A stretch of DNA of 12,678 nt from NCBI GenBank assembly GCA_009920585.1, contig RFZT01000040.1, forward strand, positions 1 to 12,678. The letters are read 5' to 3'. Positions 6,972 through 12,678 of the stretch are shown piece after piece. The notes below the pieces were generated by a model. It ran no database searches, had not been told where the DNA came from, and worked only from the letters and a program-made list of their open reading frames with translations. The stretch is from a bacterium (GTDB taxonomy: Bacteria > Verrucomicrobiota > Verrucomicrobiia > Chthoniobacterales > Terrimicrobiaceae). Both the position numbers and the translations under genes were made by a program. Numbering within the stretch: position 1 is the stretch's first letter; every line of letters begins with the position of its first letter.

Positions 6972-7732
6972 CATCCCAAACCGACAAACACATCGCCGTC
7001 GTCACCGGAGCCGGCTCCGGCATCGGCCGCGCCACCGCCCTCCAACTTGCCGCCGATGGATACGATGTTCGCATTTTTGAACTCTCTGCCGAAGCAGCTG
7101 GGGAGACACTGAGCCTGATTGAAAAGGCCGGAGGCACCGGCGCGATCCAGACTCTGGATGTCTCAAACACCGATTCCGTCCGCGCCGCCTTTGAGAGCCT
7201 CCCCAGACTCGATACGCTCGTGAACAACGCGGGCGTTGCCCATATTGGCAATGTTCTTCAGACATCGCCTGAGGACCTCGACCGCCTTTACCAAATCAAT
7301 GTGCGAGGGGCTTACCACTGCTTGCACTTCGGCATTCCGGTCATGCTCAAAAATGGTGGAGGAAGCATCGTGAACCTAGCCTCCATCGCTTCAAAGGTCG
7401 GGATTCCAGACCGCTTCGCTTACAGCATGACGAAAGGCGCCGTATTTTCGATGACCCTCTCGGTCGCGCGCGATTTCGTGAATCAAGGCATCCGCTGCAA
7501 CTGCGTCTGCCCGGCTCGCGTGCACACGCCATTCGTCGATGGATTCCTCGCAAAAAACTACCCCGGCCAGGAAGCCGAAATGTTTGCCAAGCTCTCCGCA
7601 GGTCAACCCATCGGCCGCATGGGCCAACCGGACGAAGTCGCCACGCTCATCGCGTTTCTCTGTTCACCTAAGGCTGCATTCATCACCGGCTCCGCCTATG
7701 ACGTTGACGGCGGCTTCACCCTTCTCAGATAA
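6968..7732 (+). CDS. SDR dehydrogenase, probable 2-keto-3-deoxy-L-fuconate dehydrogenase
   Basis: This 254-residue classical SDR has Thr-Gly-Ala-Gly-Ser-Gly-Ile-Gly (13-20), Asn-Asn-Ala-Gly (86-89), Asn111, Ser139 and Tyr152-x3-Lys156. The C-terminal part includes Cys-Pro-Ala-Arg-Val-His-Thr-Pro and Gln-Pro-Ile-Gly-Arg-Met-Gly-Gln-Pro-Asp-Glu-Val, patterns found in 2-keto-3-deoxy-L-fuconate dehydrogenases and relatives. The expected reaction is NAD-dependent oxidation of the C4 hydroxyl to 2,4-diketo-3-deoxy-L-fuconate, the substrate of the FAH-family hydrolase at 1632. It is translationally coupled to the lactonase by an ATGA overlap. The two SDRs of this window could in principle swap roles; the one at 2831 resembles L-fucose dehydrogenase more, so this one is assigned the later step. 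Confidence 0.78.
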   Translation: MTSQTDKHIAVVTGAGSGIGRATALQLAADGYDVRIFELSAEAAGETLSLIEKAGGTGAIQTLDVSNTDSVRAAFESLPRLDTLVNNAGVAHIGNVLQTSPEDLDRLYQINVRGAYHCLHFGIPVMLKNGGGSIVNLASIASKVGIPDRFAYSMTKGAVFSMTLSVARDFVNQGIRCNCVCPARVHTPFVDGFLAKNYPGQEAEMFAKLSAGQPIGRMGQPDEVATLIAFLCSPKAAFITGSAYDVDGGFTLLR

Positions 7733-7757
7733 GAACCGACGCCCTTCATCCCCCCGA

Positions 7758-7787
7758 TTGACACTCATTCTTTTGTGAATCTGAATA
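7758..7787 (+). promoter_or_regulatory. Possible internal promoter before the Gfo/Idh gene
   Basis: A perfect TTGACA (7758-7763) lies in the only sizeable gap of the plus-strand row near here (7733-7810). The downstream -10 match is poor (TGAATA at 18-base spacing), so this is only a suggestion that the later genes can be expressed separately from the fucose enzymes. Confidence 0.22.
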
Positions 7788-7810
7788 GCTCCAACACAGA
7801 CAGACCCGAT

Positions 7811-8887
7811 ATGCCGCGTTTGAATTACAAACCCATACTCCCTGCGAAACCTCGCCCGATCTGCATAGTTGGTGCCGGAAGCATTGTGAGGGACGCTCAC
7901 CTGCCCGCTTACAAATTGGCGGGCTTTCCCGTTCACAGCATTACGGATCTGAATTTTGAAGCTGCGGAGAAGTTGGCCGCGCAATGGGGCATCTCACGGG
8001 CCTTTGAGTCGCTCGACTCGATGCTCTCCGATGCTCCTGCGAATGCGGTCTTCGACCTTGCTCTACCGCCTAACCTTTTTGCCGATGTGCTTCGGCGTCT
8101 CCCGCAAGGCTCCCCGGTTCTTCTTCAGAAGCCGATGGGGGAAACCATGGAACAGGCGCGGGAGATTTTGGCTATTTGCAGGGAACGCCGGCTCCTTGCT
8201 GCGGTGAACTTCCAGCTTCGCTTCTCGCCCTTTGTGATGGCCGCCGAAAGTGTTATCAACAGCGGCACGATCGGAGATCTGCGAGACATCGAGATCCGTG
8301 TGACTTCACATACTCCATGGGACCACTTTCCCTTCCTCAAAAACGCTCCCCGACTGGAACTGCTCTACCACAGCGTCCACCACATCGATTGCGTCCGGCA
8401 TTTCCTCGGAAATCCTGCCCGGATCCAGGCCAAAACCCTGCGCCACCCAGAACTTGACATGGCCCCAAGCCGATCGGCGCTCATCCTCGATTACGGCGAT
8501 GCCGTGCGGGCGAACATTCAAACGAACCATTTCCACCGATTCGGCACGCGCCACCAGGAGAGCTTTATCAAATGGGAGGGCACCAAGGGCGCGATCTTTG
8601 CCAAGATGGGGCTCCTGATGAACTATCCGCTCGGCGTTCCGGATGAATTCGAGGTCTGCACATTCCCAGACGGCAAGCCGATATGGGAGACGATCCCGCT
8701 CGAGGGCTCTTGGTTTCCCCACGCGTTCATCGGATCGATGGCCCAAGTGATGCGTGCGGCGGATGGCGATGCAAAGGCACTCGTCACCCCTGTCGAAGAT
8801 ACGATCCATTCCATGGCGTGCCTTGAGGCCGCCTACGAGTCGAGCGACAACGGAGGATGCGACCCCTCAAAATTTATCAACCCATGA
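7811..8887 (+). CDS. Gfo/Idh/MocA-family oxidoreductase
   Basis: From ATG 7811 the protein has 358 residues; an in-frame GTG at 7775 would add 12 residues of non-family sequence. The N-terminal Rossmann domain starts Ile-Cys-Ile-Val-Gly-Ala-Gly-Ser-Ile (17-25). The usual Glu-Lys-Pro motif is Gln106-Lys107-Pro108, keeping the catalytic Lys. The C-terminal sheet domain has Val-His-His-Ile-Asp (189-193) at the expected active-site position. Such enzymes oxidise or reduce sugars, inositols or sugar acids with NAD(P). No specific substrate can be read from sequence. It ends in an ATGA overlap with the MaoC-like gene, which ties it to the CoA-type module rather than only to the fucose enzymes. It might also handle a second deoxy-sugar. 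Confidence 0.85.
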   Translation: MPRLNYKPILPAKPRPICIVGAGSIVRDAHLPAYKLAGFPVHSITDLNFEAAEKLAAQWGISRAFESLDSMLSDAPANAVFDLALPPNLFADVLRRLPQGSPVLLQKPMGETMEQAREILAICRERRLLAAVNFQLRFSPFVMAAESVINSGTIGDLRDIEIRVTSHTPWDHFPFLKNAPRLELLYHSVHHIDCVRHFLGNPARIQAKTLRHPELDMAPSRSALILDYGDAVRANIQTNHFHRFGTRHQESFIKWEGTKGAIFAKMGLLMNYPLGVPDEFEVCTFPDGKPIWETIPLEGSWFPHAFIGSMAQVMRAADGDAKALVTPVEDTIHSMACLEAAYESSDNGGCDPSKFINP

Positions 8888-9330
8888 AAGAAACGTTCTT
8901 CGAGGAATATCAAGTAGGCCCGGGCCGAACCACCACAGGAAGGACCATCACCGAGGCGGATATCGTTCTCCACGCCGGGCAGACCGGGGATTTCTACCCT
9001 CACCATATGGATGCGGAATGGTGCGCCACTCAACCATTCAAGAAACGCATCGCCCACGGGACGCTTATTTTCTCGGTGGCGGTGGGAATGACCGCCGCCG
9101 AGATCAACCCTCGGGCGATGTCCTACGGCTACGACAAGCTCCGCTTCATCAAGCCCGTTTTCATCGGCGATACGATCGTATCGAAAACAAGCATCACCGA
9201 AATGCGCGAGCACAAGCGTCCCTCCCACGGAATCGTGGTGGAGAAACTTGAGGTCACCAACCAGCACGGGGAGACGGTACTCGTGTGCGAGCACCTCCTC
9301 ATCGTCGAACGCAAAAACCCTGTCATATGA
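8884..9330 (+). CDS. MaoC-like hotdog hydratase/dehydratase 1
   Basis: From ATG 8884, which overlaps the previous stop as ATGA, the protein has 148 residues. An in-frame ATG at 8857 touches a GGAGG and is less likely. It has a single hotdog fold with the hydratase motif Gly-Asp-Phe-Tyr-Pro-His-His-Met-Asp (35-43): Asp36 and His41 match the catalytic pair of MaoC/R-specific enoyl-CoA hydratases. Ala-His-Gly follows at 57-59. Residues 80-98 are identical to a block in the second MaoC-like protein at 11638. The expected chemistry is reversible addition of water to an enoyl-CoA thioester. Together with the CoA-transferase two genes on, it suggests a CoA-bound acid intermediate. Substrate unknown. 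Confidence 0.85.
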   Translation: MKETFFEEYQVGPGRTTTGRTITEADIVLHAGQTGDFYPHHMDAEWCATQPFKKRIAHGTLIFSVAVGMTAAEINPRAMSYGYDKLRFIKPVFIGDTIVSKTSITEMREHKRPSHGIVVEKLEVTNQHGETVLVCEHLLIVERKNPVI

Positions 9331-10469
9331 TTCATCTCAAAGGCATCGCCTGGAACCACACCCGCGGCTTCGTTTCTGTCGTCGCAGCCGCCCAACGTTT
9401 CGAGGAATTGCACCCCGGCATTTCCATTTCCTGGGACAAGCGCTCCCTGCAAGCCTTCGCTGACGCATCGATGGAGGAATTGGCATCCCGTTTCGATTTG
9501 ATCGTGATGGATCATCCTCACACGGCCCTAGCTGCGACGGAGAAACTTCTTTTACCCTACGAGGACTGGCTTGCGCCGGAATTTCTGAGCGATCAAGCTG
9601 CCCATTCTGTGGGACGCTCCCATGAGAGCTACCGCTTCCAAGACAGGCAATGGACGCTCGCAACGGATGCGGCCACGCCCATTTCCACATGGCGCCCCGA
9701 TCTCTTTCACAACCACGGTCTCCAACTCCCAAAAACCTGGCCGGAAGTTTTAGAGATGGCCAAGGCGCGCTTTGTGACCGTCTCGGCCTTCCCGATCGAT
9801 GTACTCATGCACTCCTACATGTTTTGCGAGGCGCTCGGACACACGCCCTTCGGTGCCGACGGAAAAATCGCCCCCGAGGAAATCCTCGCCGGGGCCCTCG
9901 AGGAACTGCGCCGTCTGGTGGCGCTCTGCGATCCCTCCTGTTTGGAACGAAACCCCATCCGAACAGCGGAGTGGATGTCTTCGGTGGATGGGGACCCTCG
10001 TGCGGCGTATTGCCCGTTTGCCTACGGATACTCAAACTACTCGCGACCCGGCTATGCCCGCCACTTACTAAAGGCCGGAGGGCTCGTCGCATTTGAAGGC
10101 AAACGCCTGAGATCGACGCTCGGCGGCGCTGGGATGGCTGTCTCCTCGAAAACCAAGCATCCCCGCGAAGCCATGGACTATGCCGCCTTCACCGCTTCTC
10201 CCGTGGTGCAACGTGGTGTGTACTTTGAATCTGGCGGCCAACCAGGGCATCGTTCTGCGTGGACCGACAAGACTGTGAACACCGCGAGCAGTGGATTTTT
10301 TGAAAACACACTCCAGACACTCGACGAGGCTTTGTGCCGGCCAAAAGTTCCCGGCTACATGGCCTTCCAAGATGCGGCCACTCCGGTCGCCCACGATGCG
10401 GTGGCGGGGAGAAAATCCGTTTCCGATGCAGCCCGCGAAATTTCCAACCTATGGGAGACCTTGAAATGA
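9327..10469 (+). CDS. Solute-binding-protein-like protein without signal peptide
   Basis: From ATG 9327 (ATGA overlap with the MaoC-like gene) the protein has 380 residues. The body looks like a family 1 extracellular solute-binding protein of ABC importers: an N-terminal lobe with Ala-Ala-Gln-Arg-Phe-Glu-Glu-Leu-His-Pro-Gly-Ile and Phe-Asp-Leu-Ile-Val-Met-Asp-His-Pro, and a C-terminal part with Lys-His-Pro-Arg-Glu-Ala-Met-Asp-Tyr-Ala. However the N-terminus, MIHLKGIAWNHTRGF, starts inside the first beta-strand and has no signal peptide, lipobox or basic-hydrophobic segment. No permease or ATPase gene is nearby. It is therefore predicted cytosolic, and is wedged between a hydratase and a CoA-transferase with overlaps on both sides. 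It may bind a substrate or scaffold or regulate the CoA enzymes; function unknown. I recall signal-less homologues beside CoA-transferase genes in proteobacteria, but cannot verify that here. Confidence 0.8.
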   Translation: MIHLKGIAWNHTRGFVSVVAAAQRFEELHPGISISWDKRSLQAFADASMEELASRFDLIVMDHPHTALAATEKLLLPYEDWLAPEFLSDQAAHSVGRSHESYRFQDRQWTLATDAATPISTWRPDLFHNHGLQLPKTWPEVLEMAKARFVTVSAFPIDVLMHSYMFCEALGHTPFGADGKIAPEEILAGALEELRRLVALCDPSCLERNPIRTAEWMSSVDGDPRAAYCPFAYGYSNYSRPGYARHLLKAGGLVAFEGKRLRSTLGGAGMAVSSKTKHPREAMDYAAFTASPVVQRGVYFESGGQPGHRSAWTDKTVNTASSGFFENTLQTLDEALCRPKVPGYMAFQDAATPVAHDAVAGRKSVSDAAREISNLWETLK

Positions 10470-11608
10470 AGCCCCTATCCGACCTTGTTGTACTTGATTT
10501 TTCACAATTCCTCGCCGGCCCAGCCGCCGCCATGCGGCTCGCAGATCTTGGCGCCCGCGTCATTAAAATCGAACGTCCCCAAGGCGGCGACATCTGCCGC
10601 CAGCTCTACATTACAAACCTCGGCGTGGAGGGCGACAGCACACTGTTCCATTCGATCAACCGGAACAAGGAGGGCTTCGCCGCTGATCTCAAAAATCCAG
10701 AGCATCTCGCTGCCGTTCGCAAGTTGATCGCCTCCGCAGATGTCATGATAGAAAACTTCCGGCCCGGCGTGATGGATAAGCTCGGCCTCTCTTATGAAGC
10801 CGTGAAGGCCATCAACCCTCGGCTCGTCTATGCCACTGTCACCGGCTACGGCACTGAAGGTCCTTGGGCTGGAAAACCCGGACAAGATCTTCTGGCCCAG
10901 TCCATGTCGGGCCTCGCCTGGCTCAGCGGAAACTCGGATGGAAATCCCACCCCGATGGGGCTCGCCGTCGCGGATCTGACCACCAGCGCCCATCTCGTTC
11001 AGGGCATTCTTGCCTGCCTCGTTCGTCGAGGCGTTACAGGATGCGGCGGACGGGTTGAGGTCAGTCTTCTGGAATCCATCCTCGACCTGCAATTTGAGCT
11101 CATCACCACCCATCTCAACGACGGCGGTAAAGCCCCAGAGCGGAGTGCTGTGAACAACGCCCACGCCTATCTCGGCGCCCCCTACGGCATCTATGCAACT
11201 TCGGATGGACACCTTGCGCTGGCGATGGGCCAAGTTCCTCGCCTCGGCGAGCTTTTGAGTTGCCCAGCCTTGCTGGCCTACACGGATCCTAAGACATGGT
11301 TCACTCACCGCGACGAGATCAAGGCGACCCTCCGCGACCACCTTTCCACTCAATCCACCGTTCACTGGCTTTCCATTTTGGAGCCCGCCGACATCTGGTG
11401 CGCCGAAGTCATGTCGTGGGAAAAACTTCGCGCCACCCCAGGCTATCGAGCCCTCGACATGGAGCAGGAAGTCCTCTGCCCAGCTGGCACTCCGCTCAAG
11501 ACCCTGCGCTGCCCGATTCGCATTGACGGAGAAATTTACAAATCGCCCGCAGGTGCGCCTTCGATAGGCCAACACAGCGCTCGAATCACAACCGATTTTG
11601 GCCTTTAA
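10466..11608 (+). CDS. Family III (CaiB/BaiF) CoA-transferase
   Basis: From ATG 10466, which overlaps the preceding stop as ATGA and follows a GGGAGA-type Shine-Dalgarno site at the right distance, the protein has 380 residues. The frame is open further upstream, but that extension reads antisense-like sequence. Family marks include Val-Leu-Asp-Phe-Ser-Gln-Phe-Leu-Ala-Gly-Pro (9-19), Leu-Gly-Ala-Arg-Val-Ile-Lys-Ile-Glu (28-36), Ile-Glu-Asn-Phe-Arg-Pro-Gly (95-101) and Pro-Gly-Gln-Asp141, the Asp that forms the acyl-aspartyl anhydride. Family members move CoA between acids such as oxalate, carnitine, mesaconate, citramalate or itaconate. The donor and acceptor are not readable here. Paired with two MaoC-like proteins, it probably activates a hydroxy- or unsaturated acid for hydration or dehydration. 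Confidence 0.88.
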   Translation: MKPLSDLVVLDFSQFLAGPAAAMRLADLGARVIKIERPQGGDICRQLYITNLGVEGDSTLFHSINRNKEGFAADLKNPEHLAAVRKLIASADVMIENFRPGVMDKLGLSYEAVKAINPRLVYATVTGYGTEGPWAGKPGQDLLAQSMSGLAWLSGNSDGNPTPMGLAVADLTTSAHLVQGILACLVRRGVTGCGGRVEVSLLESILDLQFELITTHLNDGGKAPERSAVNNAHAYLGAPYGIYATSDGHLALAMGQVPRLGELLSCPALLAYTDPKTWFTHRDEIKATLRDHLSTQSTVHWLSILEPADIWCAEVMSWEKLRATPGYRALDMEQEVLCPAGTPLKTLRCPIRIDGEIYKSPAGAPSIGQHSARITTDFGL

Positions 11609-11637
11609 TCAACACAACTAGATAATCCCAACCCACC

Positions 11638-12144
11638 ATGAAAAACCCCAATCCCGACCCTTCTAAACACAAGGAAATTCCCGTATGGAATGCTGAAAAC
11701 TGGATGTATGAAGACATCGAGATCGGTCGCCGCATCCGCTCGATCCGCCGTACGATCAGCGAGGGGGAATCCATGCAGTTCAACGGCCTCGTGCTAGATA
11801 TGCACCCCTATGTGGCCGACGAGATTTTCGCCAAAGAGGAAGGCATTTTCGGCAGGCGCCTTGTCGCTGGGGCGATGGTCTTCAGCGTGGGCCTCGGGTT
11901 GGTCGCCACGAACTGCGTGAACGCCTTCAGCTACGGCTACGACAAACTCCGCTTCATCAAACCGGTTTTCATCGGCGACACGATCTACACCATCAAGACC
12001 GACCTCGAAAAAACACCCAAATATCCCGAAATGGGCCTCTACCGTGCGAGTTATGAGGTTTTTAAAAACGATGGCGAGCTGGTGCTCTATTGCGAACACC
12101 TTCAAACCGTCAAATACCGCAACGCCGAACTGGCGAAAAAATAG
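11638..12144 (+). CDS. MaoC-like hotdog protein 2 with altered active site
   Basis: This 168-residue hotdog protein is a paralogue of the one at 8884. It starts at ATG 11638, 29 bases after the CoA-transferase; a later Met at 11704 is possible because the first 22 residues are polar and off-family. The catalytic stretch reads Leu53-Asp54-Met-His-Pro57-Tyr-Val59-Ala-Asp61: Asp54 is kept but Val59 occupies the position of the catalytic His, although His56 is nearby. The usual His-Gly after it is Ala-Gly. Residues 98-116 are identical to residues 80-98 of the first copy. It may be the non-catalytic partner of a heteromeric hydratase, or have a changed reaction. It closes the plus-strand gene row, 95 bases before a convergent gene. 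Confidence 0.82.
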   Translation: MKNPNPDPSKHKEIPVWNAENWMYEDIEIGRRIRSIRRTISEGESMQFNGLVLDMHPYVADEIFAKEEGIFGRRLVAGAMVFSVGLGLVATNCVNAFSYGYDKLRFIKPVFIGDTIYTIKTDLEKTPKYPEMGLYRASYEVFKNDGELVLYCEHLQTVKYRNAELAKK

Positions 12145-12239
12145 ACGCCTGCGCGAGCGCCGTGAAAAGGTATCATCCACCTTCGATGATTGCTCACACG
12201 AGAAAGAAGACGGTTGTTTGAGAAATTTCCTTAGCGGGA

Positions 12240-12678
12240 TTATTTCTCGAACACCTGAAATTCGTTGAGGTTAATCGCGTGCTCAGCCTTGAGCACATTC
12301 AGTCTCACAACTTGGGCTTTGACTGGCGGGAAGCTGAGCTCCTCCTCCTTACCTATGGTCGTGCCGCGGGCGACCTCTTTCCACACGTCACCTTGCTTGA
12401 ACTCGATAGCAAACTCCCGCGTCTCGTGCCATTCGACCTCCGAAAGCCTCACACGGTTGATTTCTTTTTCTTCGCCGAGGTCGACTTCGAGCCAACCCGA
12501 TCGCGCAGCGAAGTCGGAGGCCCAGCGGGTTCTTGGATCGCCATCCACGGCTTTTGCGGCCTCGTAGCCGGGTTGGTTGAATTGGCTGGAGGCCGTGACT
12601 TTTTTGCCCTGACTCAAGGCTGGCGGAGGGGTCGCACTCGGTTTGGGATTTTCAAACTGGGTGTCACCCGGCGTCGGC
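12240..12678 (-). CDS. C-terminal discoidin (F5/8 type C) domain of a larger protein, 5' end outside window
   Basis: The frame is open to the right edge and stops at TAA 12242-12240. The visible 145 residues comprise a Pro/Thr/Ala-rich linker followed by a complete discoidin/CBM32-like domain: Leu-Ser-Gln-Gly-Lys-Lys-Val-Thr-Ala-Ser-Ser start, Ala-Val-Asp-Gly-Asp-Pro-Arg-Thr-Arg-Trp-Ala, Trp-Leu-Glu-Val-Asp-Leu-Gly, and a C-terminal Leu-Asn-Glu-Phe-Gln-Val-Phe. Such domains bind sugars and are often C-terminal to secreted GH29 fucosidases, sulfatases or other glycan enzymes. The context makes a fucosidase plausible, but the catalytic part is not visible. It is transcribed toward the MaoC-like gene. 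Confidence 0.8.
   Translation of the reverse strand, partial: PTPGDTQFENPKPSATPPPALSQGKKVTASSQFNQPGYEAAKAVDGDPRTRWASDFAARSGWLEVDLGEEKEINRVRLSEVEWHETREFAIEFKQGDVWKEVARGTTIGKEEELSFPPVKAQVVRLNVLKAEHAINLNEFQVFEK

Noticed and set aside
2831..7732. L-rhamnose rather than L-fucose pathway
   Set aside because: The enzyme families are shared by both routes, but the dehydratase residue spacing, the HSD17B14-like dehydrogenase and the fucosidase-like neighbour favour fucose; kept as the main alternative.
8306..8809. Minus-strand open frame of 167 codons
   Set aside because: It is antisense to the Gfo/Idh gene, with no recognisable domain and no ribosome-binding site.
9327..10469. Ordinary ABC importer binding protein
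   Set aside because: There is no signal peptide or lipobox, no permease or ATPase neighbours, and tight overlaps with cytosolic enzyme genes.
10502..11575. Minus-strand open frame of 357 codons
   Set aside because: It lies wholly antisense to the CoA-transferase, whose family motifs are unmistakable; the frame is open because of codon bias.
12145..12239. Terminator between the convergent last genes
   Set aside because: Only a tiny GCGC-GA-GCGC stem is visible, with no T-run; too weak to call.

Overview
This is a bacterial, moderately GC-rich window with dense, short-spaced genes. The family mix (secreted fucosidase-like protein, secreted esterase, discoidin-domain protein, sugar-acid enzymes, few Shine-Dalgarno sites) would fit a polysaccharide-degrading Verrucomicrobiota or related PVC bacterium. 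That placement is an impression from gene content, not a measured assignment. No RNA genes, transposases, CRISPR arrays or phage genes were seen.

Layout. Bases 1-1540 (minus strand) hold glycan-release genes: a secreted acetyl/feruloyl-type esterase, a small 105-residue frame, and the N-terminus of a secreted protein that breaks off in a GH29 alpha-L-fucosidase-like motif. Bases 1632-2477 (minus) encode an FAH-family hydrolase. Diverging from it, 2831-4823 (plus) encode an SDR very like L-fucose dehydrogenase/HSD17B14 and an L-fuconate dehydratase. Bases 4824-5100 are a convergent gap with two diverged repeats and stacked hairpins. An IclR regulator (5101-5811, minus) diverges from a long plus-strand gene row (6126-12144): amidohydrolase lactonase, second SDR, Gfo/Idh/MocA oxidoreductase, MaoC-like hydratase, solute-binding-protein-like protein without a signal peptide, family III CoA-transferase and a second MaoC-like protein. 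The right edge (12240-12678, minus) is the C-terminal discoidin domain of another large protein.

How the genes fit together. Five enzymes make a complete non-phosphorylative L-fucose route: dehydrogenase (2831), lactonase (6126), dehydratase (3600), 2-keto-3-deoxy-L-fuconate dehydrogenase (6968) and 2,4-diketo-3-deoxy-L-fuconate hydrolase (1632), giving pyruvate plus L-lactate. The flanking secreted proteins would release L-fucose from acetylated fucosylated glycans such as fucoidan or mucin. The IclR protein is the obvious local regulator. No membrane transporter is encoded here.

The unexplained part is the downstream five-gene module (7811-12144). Three of its four junctions are 4-base ATGA overlaps. 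It combines a cytosolic solute-binding fold, a CoA-transferase, and two MaoC-like proteins that share one identical 19-residue block while the second lacks the usual catalytic histidine. This looks like a CoA-thioester pathway for an unknown acid attached to fucose catabolism, and is the best candidate here for an undescribed system.
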